Assembly (NCBI RefSeq): GCF_047495875.1 | Contig: NC_092465.1 | Location: 17,501 to 81,500, forward strand | Length of the DNA: 64,000 nt | Direction: 5' to 3' | DNA from: Pithys albifrons albifrons | Taxonomy: Eukaryota; Chordata; Aves; Passeriformes; Thamnophilidae | Shown here: positions 59,758-64,000 of the stretch, one piece after another | Position numbering within the stretch: the stretch's first letter is position 1 | Layout of the letters: every line of letters begins with the position of its first letter | Position numbers and translations under genes: made by a program | Notes under the pieces: model-generated | Seen by the model: the letters and a program-made list of their open reading frames with translations, nothing else | What the model was told of the DNA's origin: nothing | The model's database searches: none

Positions 59758-61358
59758 TCCCTGGGGGTCTCTGGAGGTCCCTGGGGGTCTCGGAGGGGTT
59801 TCTCGTGATCTCTGGAGGGGCCTCTGGAGGTCCCTGGGGGGCATCTCGTGATTTCTGGGCGGTCTATGGGGGTCCCTGGGGGGTCCCTGAGGGTTTCTGG
59901 GGGTCTCTGGGAGTCTCCGGGGGTGTCTGGGGGTTTCTGGGGGGTCCCAAGAGATCCCCAGGGCAGTTCTTTCGGGGTTACAGGGGGTGTCTCTGGGGGT
60001 CTGTGGGGGACCCTAGGGGGTCCTTGTGGGTCCCTGTTGGGTCCCTGGGGGATCTGTGAAAGTCTCTGGGGGTCTCTGGAGGGTCTCTGGGGGTCTCTGG
60101 AGGTCTCTGGGGGTGTCTGGGGGTCCCTGGAGGGGTCTGGGGGTTTCTAGGGATCTCTAGGGGTCTCTTGGGGCATCTGAGGGTCCCTGGCGTGTGTCTG
60201 GGGGTCTCTGGGGGTCCCTGGGAGGTCTCGGCGTGTGTCTGGGAGTCCCTGGAGGTCTCTGAGAGTCTCTGGGGGCTCTCTGAGGGTCCCTGGGGGTGCC
60301 TGCGGATCTCTGGGGGTGTCTGAGAGTCCCCTGAGGGGTCTGGGGGTCTCTGGGGATCTCTGGGGGTCTCTGGGGGCATCTGACGGTTCCTGGCGGGTGT
60401 CTGGGAGTCTCTGGGGGTCCCTCAGGGGTCTCTGCGGGTCCCTGAGAGGTCTCTGGGAGTTTCTGGGGGGCCCGAGAGTCTCTGGGGGTGTCTGGGGGTT
60501 TGTGGGAGTCCTTGGGCAGTCCCTGGTGATCTATGGAGGGTCTCTGGTGGTCCCTGGGGGGTCTCGGCGGCTGTCTGGGAGTCCCTGGAGGTCTCTAAGA
60601 ATCTCTGGGGGCTCTCTGGTGGTCCCTGGGGGGTCTCTGGGGGGTCTCTGGGGCTTTCTGGTGGTCCCTGGAGGGTCCGTGGGGGTCTCTGGGGGTCTCT
60701 TGGAGTCTCTGGGGTATCTGGACATCCCTGGGGGGTCTCTGAGGGTTTCTGGGAGTCTCTGGGGTGTCTGGAAGTCTCTGGGGGTCCCTGAGGGGTCTCT
60801 GCGGGTCCCTGAGGGATCTCTGGGAGTTTCTGGGGGCCCCTGGGAGTCTCTGGGGGTGTCTGGGGCTCTGCGGGAGTCCTTGGGCGGTCCCTGGTGATCT
60901 ATGGGGAGTCTCTGGGGGTCCCTGGGGAGTCCCAGTGGGCTCTCTGGGCGTCCCTGGGGGGTCTCTGAGAGTCTCTGGTGGTCTCTGGGGGGTCCCTGGG
61001 GGGGCCCTGGGGGTCCGTGGGGGCGTCTGGGAGATCCTGGGGTGTGTCTGGAGGTCTAGGGGGGTCCCTGGGGTGTCTGGGGATGTCTGGGGGTCTCTGA
61101 CAGTCTCTGGGGGGTCTCTGGGGGAAACTGGGGGTTCTCTGGGAGATCTCGGTAGCATCCTGGGGGTCCCTGGGGAGTCCCTGGGTGTCCCTGGGAGTGT
61201 CTGGGAATCTCTGGGATCTCTGGGGGTCCCTGTGGAGTCCCTGGGGGGGTCCTCTGGGGGTCTCTGGGGTCCCCAAGGAGGTTGGCTGAGGGACGGCATT
61301 TCGGGCACCGGGGCTCCCCACGGGGTGGTTGCCGAGGGGCGACACCTCGGGCACCGGG
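59758..61358. repeat. Region E block, copy 2 of a 6180-bp offset pair
   Basis: Matches copy 1 base for base over long stretches, with scattered substitutions and no net length change. It ends in island 5 as copy 1 ends in island 2. Confidence 0.85.
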
Positions 61359-61895
61359 CGGTCACCAAGGGGCGACATTTCGGGCGCCGGAAGTCCCCGA
61401 AGGGGGGGGTTGCCGAGGGGCGACACCTCGGGCGCCGGGGCTCCCCAAGGGGGTTCCCCGAGGGACGACATTTCGGGCACCGGGGGTCCCCAAGGGGGTT
61501 CCCCGAGGGACGACATTTCGGGCACCGGGGATCTCTGTGGGGGTCTCTGGGGTGTCTCCGGAGCATCTCTGGTGGTCTCTGGGGTTCTCTGGAGGTCTCT
61601 GTGGGATCTATGGGGGTCTCTGGTGGATCTATGAGGGGTTCCTGTGGGTCCCTGGGGTCCTCTGGGGGTCCCAAGGTGGGTCCCTGGGGGTCTCTGGAGG
61701 TCTCTGGGGGTCTCGGAGGGGTTTCTCGTGATCTCTGGAGGGGTCTCTGGAGGTCCCTGGGGGGCATCTCGTGATCTCTGGGCGGTCTATGGGGGTCCCT
61801 GGGGGGTCCCTGAGGGTCTCTGGGGGTCTCTGGTGGATCTTTGAGGGGTTCCTGTGGGTCCCTGGGGGATCTCTGAGAGTCTCTGGGGGTCTCTG
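61200..61895. repeat. Region E block, copy 1 of a 1126-bp offset pair
   Basis: Includes island 5 and the following GATCTATGGGGGTCTCTGG stretch. It is repeated at 62326. Confidence 0.87.
61269..61530. repeat. 46-bp-family island 5 in E
   Basis: Has a shortened unit, ACCGGGCGGTCACC, where the middle of a monomer is lost. Island 6 shares this deletion. Confidence 0.9.
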
Positions 61896-62325
61896 GGGGT
61901 CTCTATGAGTCTCTGGGGGTGTCTGAGGGTCCCTGGGGGGGTCTCTGGGAGTCTCTGGGGGTGTCTGGGGGTTTCTGGGGGGATCCCAGGAGATCCCCAA
62001 AGGAGTTCTTTGGGGGTCACAGGGGGGGTCTCTGGGGTTCTGTGGGGGTCCCTAGGGGGTCCTTGGGGGTGTCTGGGCGTCTCTGGGGGATCTCTGAGAG
62101 TCTCTGGGGGTCTCTGGAGGGTCTCTGGGGGTCCCTGGGGGTCTCTGGGGGTCTCTGGGGATGTCTGGGTGTCCCTGGAGGGGTCTGGGGGTCTAGGGGG
62201 GTCCCTGGGGTGTCTGGGGGTGTCTGGGGGTCTCTGACAGTCTCTGGGGGGTCTCTGGGGGAAACTGGGGGTTCTCTGGGAGATCTCTGTAGCGTCCTGG
62301 GGGTCCCTGGGTGACCCTGGGAGTG

Positions 62326-63021
62326 TCTGGGAATCTCTGGGGTCTCTGGGGGTCCCTGTGGAGTCCCTGGGGGGGTCCTCTGGGGGTCTCTGGGGTCCCC
62401 AAGGAGGTTGGCCGAGGGACGGCATTTCGGGCACCGGGGCTCCCCACGGGGTGGTTGCCGAGAGGCGACACCTCGGGCACCGGGCGGTCCCCAAGGGGCG
62501 ACATTTCGGGCGCCGGAAGTCCCCGAAGGGGGGGGTTGCCGAGGGGCGACACCTCGGGCGCCGGGGCTCCCCAAGGGGGTTCCCCGAGGGACGACATTTC
62601 GGGCACCGGGGGTCCCCAAGGGGGTTCCCCGAGGGACGACATTTCGGGCACCGGGGATCTCTGTGGGGGTCTCTGGGGTGTCTCCGGAGCATCTCTGGTG
62701 GTCTCTGGGGTTCTCTGGAGGTCTCTGTGGGATCTATGGGGGTCTCTGGTGGATCTATGAGGGGTTCCTGTGGGTCCCTGGGGTCCTCTGGGGGTCCCAA
62801 GGTGGGTCCCTGGGGGTCTCTGGAGGTCCCTGGGGGTCTCGGAGGGGTTTCTCGTGATCTCTGGAGGGGTCTCTGGAGGTCCCTGGGGGGCATCTCGTGA
62901 TCTCTGGGCGGTCTATGGGGGTCCCTGGGGGGTCCCTGAGGGTCTCTGGGGGTCTCTGGTGGATCTTTGAGGGGTTCCTGAGGGTCCCTGGGGGATCTCT
63001 GAGAGTTTCTGGGGGTCTCTG
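62326..63021. repeat. Region E block, copy 2 of a 1126-bp offset pair
   Basis: Near-identical to copy 1, with island 6 in place of island 5. The two diverge abruptly at about 63020. Confidence 0.87.
62395..62656. repeat. 46-bp-family island 6 in E
   Basis: 262 bp, the same length and shortened unit as island 5, at 1126 bp offset. Confidence 0.9.
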
Positions 63022-63986
63022 GGGGTCCCTGGGGTGTCTCGGCGTGTGTCTGGGAGTCCCTGGAGGTCTCTGAGAGTCTCTGGGGGGTTTCTGGGGGTCC
63101 CTGGAGGGGTCTGGGGGTCTCTGGGGATCTCTGGGGGTCTCTGGGGGCATCTGAGGGTTCCTGGCGGGTGTCTAGAAGTCTCTGGGGGTCCCTCAGGGGT
63201 CTCTGCGGGTCCCTGAGAGGTCTCTGGGAGTTTCTGGGGACCCCTGGGAGTCTCTGGGGGTTTCTGGGGTTCTGTGGGGGTCCTTGGGCAGTCCCTGGTG
63301 ATCTATGGAGGGTCTCTGGGGGTCCCTGAGGGGTTTCGGCGGGTGTCTGGGAGTCCCTGGAGGTCTCTGAGAATCTCTGGGGGGTCCCTGGGGGATCCCT
63401 GGAGGGTCCGTGGGGGTCTCTGGGGGTCTCTTGGAGTCTCTGGGGTCTCTGGAGGTCCCTGGGGGGTCTCTGAGGGTTTCTGGGAGTCTCTGGGGTGTCT
63501 GGGAGTCTCTGGGGGTCCCTGAGGGGTCTCTGCGGGTCCCTGAGGGATCTCTGGGAGTTTCTGGGGGCCCCTGGGAGTCTCTGGGGGTGTCTGGGGGTCT
63601 GCGGGGGTCCTTGGGCGGTCCCTGGTGATCTATGGGGAGTCTCTGGGGGTCCCTGGGGAGTCCCAGTGGGCTCTCTGGGGGTCCCTGGGGGGTCTCTGAG
63701 AGTCTCTGGTAGTCTCTGGGGGGTCCCTGGGGGGCCCTGGGGGTCCGTGGGGGCGTCTGGGAGTCCCTGGGGGGTGTCTGGAGGTCTAGGGGGGTCCCTG
63801 GGGTGTCTGGGGGTGTCTGGGGGTCTCTGACAGTTTCTGGGGGGTCTCTGGGGGAAACTGGGGGTTCTCTGGGAGATCTCTGTAGCGTCCTGGGCGTCCC
63901 TGGGTGTCCCTGGGAGTGTCTGGGAATCTCTGGGGTCTCTGGGGGTCCCTGTGGAGTCCCTGGGGGGTCCTCTGGGGGTCTCTGGG

Positions 63987-64000
63987 GTCCCCAAGGAGGT
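63987..64000. repeat. Start of island 7, cut by the window end
   Basis: GTCCCCAAGGAGGT matches the opening of the other islands. The rest lies outside the window. Confidence 0.75.

Larger units (their letters stand above)
51672..64000. repeat. Minisatellite E, degenerate ~10-bp G-rich unit with higher-order structure
   Basis: The units are TCTCTGGGGG, TCCCTGGGGG, TGTCTGGGGG and TTTCTGGGGG, mostly in 10- to 11-base steps. CpG is rare except in seven embedded islands. A marker with GATCCCCAGGGGAGTTCTTT or a close variant recurs at 51750, 51949, 53773, 55665, 56684, 57873, 58900, 59953 and 61992. A second marker, CCCTGGTGATCTATGG, also recurs. The array continues past the window end. Open frames here are Gly/Ser/Trp/Leu repeats on one strand and Pro/Arg/Asp repeats on the other; none has gene character. 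Confidence 0.95.

Noticed and set aside
519..64000. Interspersed repeats (LINE, SINE, LTR), tRNA or rRNA genes
   Set aside because: No poly-A tails, reverse transcriptase motifs, LTR pairs or RNA-gene boxes were seen on either strand.

Overview
The window runs from a chromosome end into subtelomeric DNA. The first ~518 bases are a variant-rich telomere tract (CCCTAA on this strand, TTAGGG on the other). Everything from 519 to 64000 is tandem repeat. I find no protein-coding gene, tRNA, rRNA, CRISPR array or recognisable transposon. The TTAGGG telomere and very GC-rich satellites fit a vertebrate, and a bird or reptile microchromosome end is plausible. That is inference; no gene is present to fix the taxon.

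Layout: (A) 1-518, telomere built largely on a 13-base compound unit, TTAGGG plus CAACGGG. (B) 519-20114, about 375 copies of a ~52-bp CpG-rich satellite with many diverged monomer types. (C) 20115-51671, a ~46/47-bp CpG-rich satellite organised into a multi-kilobase higher-order repeat. Its landmarks are named here R (10 full or partial copies plus two fragments), Q (14 copies, two subclasses), D (five arrays of an exact 45-bp unit) and M (five copies of a ~300-bp unique-looking block). D always leads into M, and M is always followed 707-709 bp later by a Qb copy. (E) 51672-64000, a degenerate ~10-bp G-rich minisatellite (GGGGGTCTCT and relatives) that is poor in CpG. Seven islands of the 46-bp family interrupt it, always with the same boundaries.

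The 52-, 46/47- and 45-bp units and the islands in E share one core, GAGGGNC followed by GACAYYTYGGGCRCCGGG, so they look like branches of one family. Tandem duplications of 418 and ~889 bp, offset copies at 933, 1295, 2216, 6180 and 1126 bp, and split R modules show repeated unequal exchange or amplification, some of it recent.

The possible biology lies in chromosome-end function rather than genes. A CTCF-like motif sits 8 bp inside the telomere boundary. CpG/GC-box-rich arrays resemble in kind the repeats that drive TERRA transcription in mammals. The G-rich strand switches at the boundary, and strong G-quadruplex potential fills region E. The long open frames on both strands are by-products of stop-poor GC-rich repeats and are not annotated as genes.
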